7,604 bases of DNA from Burkholderiaceae bacterium (lineage in GTDB: Bacteria > Pseudomonadota > Gammaproteobacteria > Burkholderiales > Burkholderiaceae_C): assembly GCA_013693755.1 (NCBI GenBank), contig CP059256.1, positions 918,391-925,994 on the forward strand, in the 5' to 3' direction. The position numbers were made by a program, and so were the translations under genes. The notes beneath the pieces are model-generated. The model had not been told where the DNA came from. It saw only the letters and a program-made list of their open reading frames with translations, and did no database searches. Shown here piece after piece: positions 6,728 to 7,604 of this stretch. Positions within the stretch are counted from its first letter, which is position 1. Each line of letters opens with the position of its first letter.

Positions 6728-7572
6728 GCCACATCCACACCGAATCGACCGAGGTGCTGCTCTCGGCCCAGGGCCTGAGCGTGCGCTTCGGCGGCGTGCT
6801 GGCCGTCAACGACGTGAGTTTCGACGTCAGGCGCGGCGAGGTGTTCACCCTGATCGGCCCCAACGGCGCGGGCAAGACCACGGTGTTCAACCTCATCAGC
6901 CGCATCTACACCCCGACCAGCGGCCACATCGACTACCTCGGCCCGCACGGCATGGTGCGCCTGACCGACCAGCCGCCGCACCGCATCGCCGGCCTGGGCA
7001 TTGCGCGCACCTTCCAGAACATCGAGCTGTTCGAGCACGCCTCGGTGCTGCAGAACCTGCTGATCGGGCGGCACACCCACCGCCGCACTGGCCTGTGGCA
7101 GGACATGCTGTTCACCGCGCGCACGCGCCGCGCCGAGATCGAGGCGCGCGAGAAGGTGGAGCAGGTGATCGACTTCCTCGACCTGCAGCACCACCGCGAC
7201 TCGATGGTGGCCGGCCTGCCCTATGGCGTGCGCAAGGTGGTGGAGCTTGCCCGGGCCTTGTGCACCGAGCCGCGGCTGCTGCTGCTCGACGAACCGTCCT
7301 CGGGCCTGAACGTGGAAGAAACGGAAGACATGGCGTTCTGGATCTCCGACATCAAGAACGACCTCGGCATCACGGTGCTGATGGTCGAGCACGACATGAG
7401 CCTGGTGTCCAAGGTGTCCGACCGCGTGCTGGCCATGAGCATGGGCGCCGAGCTGGCCATGGGCACACCGGCGCAGGTGCAAGGCGATGCCAAGGTGATC
7501 GAGGCGTATCTGGGCACGGTGGACGACGTGAGCAGCCTGCGCCGCAGCACGCCGCTGGAGGTGCGCCCGTGA
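6724..7572 (+). CDS. livG: Liv-type ABC transporter ATP-binding protein (LivG family)
   Basis: This 282-residue ATPase sits on the cytoplasmic face and powers the LivH/LivM pore. The motifs are Walker A GPNGAGKTT (45-53), Q-loop TFQNIELF (96-103), Walker B LLLLDE (185-190), D-loop SGLN (193-196) and H-loop H223 in VEHDMSLV. The insert after Walker A and the GIARTFQN sequence are typical of LivG rather than LivF. The ABC signature reads LPYGVRK (165-171) instead of LSGGQ or the more usual LSYGQQR. I recall that form from a Liv subgroup whose operons carry an acyl-CoA ligase gene. Residues 260-282 form a variable tail. The ATG overlaps the livM stop (ATGA) and its own stop overlaps the next start (GTGA), so translation is probably coupled along the operon. 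Confidence 0.93.
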   Translation: MSHIHTESTEVLLSAQGLSVRFGGVLAVNDVSFDVRRGEVFTLIGPNGAGKTTVFNLISRIYTPTSGHIDYLGPHGMVRLTDQPPHRIAGLGIARTFQNIELFEHASVLQNLLIGRHTHRRTGLWQDMLFTARTRRAEIEAREKVEQVIDFLDLQHHRDSMVAGLPYGVRKVVELARALCTEPRLLLLDEPSSGLNVEETEDMAFWISDIKNDLGITVLMVEHDMSLVSKVSDRVLAMSMGAELAMGTPAQVQGDAKVIEAYLGTVDDVSSLRRSTPLEVRP

Positions 7573-7604
7573 ACACGACAGCCCCCTCCGCCGACGCACC
7601 CGTG
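7569..7604 (+). CDS. Start of the next operon gene (12 codons visible), identity unknown
   Basis: A GTG at 7569 overlaps the livG stop as GTGA, and its frame stays open to the window end, reading MNTTAPSADAPV. The overlap makes a real coupled gene likely. Twelve residues cannot identify it. A second Liv ATPase (LivF) is the usual neighbour, but LivF proteins normally reach their first beta strand (LL-x-V-x-x-L) within about ten residues, which is not seen. An acyl-CoA ligase with a longer N-terminal lead is an alternative. Confidence 0.6.
   Translation, partial: MNTTAPSADAPV

Noticed and set aside
6667..7599. 310-codon minus-strand open frame antisense to livG
   Set aside because: It has the same His/Arg/Ala-rich antisense composition, while the plus strand carries all ABC ATPase motifs.

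Overview
The window is uniformly GC-rich, with tightly packed genes and ATGA/GTGA stop-start overlaps. Its gene content (an ATM1-type ABC exporter, a YciA-type thioesterase, an AtuA-family operon and a Liv-type transporter) looks betaproteobacterial, most likely Burkholderiales and probably Comamonadaceae. That placement comes from recalled family resemblance, not from a search.

Layout. (1) Bases 1-1399, minus strand: an ATM1/HMT1-type ABC half-exporter. Its C-terminal end lies beyond the left edge, and its start is unclear because the coding frame has no ATG. (2) Bases 1455-1916, plus strand: a complete YciA-type acyl-CoA thioesterase, divergent from the exporter. (3) Bases 1949-4590, minus strand: a three-gene operon that converges on the thioesterase. 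In transcription order it encodes the AtuA N-terminal domain, the AtuA C-terminal domain as a separate small protein, and a crotonase-fold enoyl-CoA hydratase/isomerase. Both junctions are ATGA overlaps. The crotonase is broken by two apparent one-base losses in G/C runs. (4) Bases 4718-7604, plus strand: a Liv-type (hydrophobic amino acid uptake family) operon with permease LivH, permease LivM, ATPase LivG and the first 12 codons of another gene that overlaps livG by GTGA. No substrate-binding protein is in view.

How the parts may work together. The AtuA/crotonase operon and the Liv-type operon diverge from a 127-bp gap, which suggests joint control. The transporter would import a carboxylate or other small organic substrate, and the AtuA-family proteins and crotonase would act on its CoA-linked breakdown. 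AtuA is named for acyclic terpene utilisation in Pseudomonas, but its biochemical activity was not clear to me from established knowledge. The substrate here cannot be read from the sequence.

Main cautions. One frame-disrupting indel in the exporter N-terminus and two in the crotonase fall in short G/C runs. Similar artefacts could also explain the apparent split of AtuA. I cannot tell sequencing or assembly error from real gene decay without reads or close relatives. I found no RNA genes, CRISPR arrays, insertion sequences or clear mobile elements, and no gene-free stretch above 300 bases.
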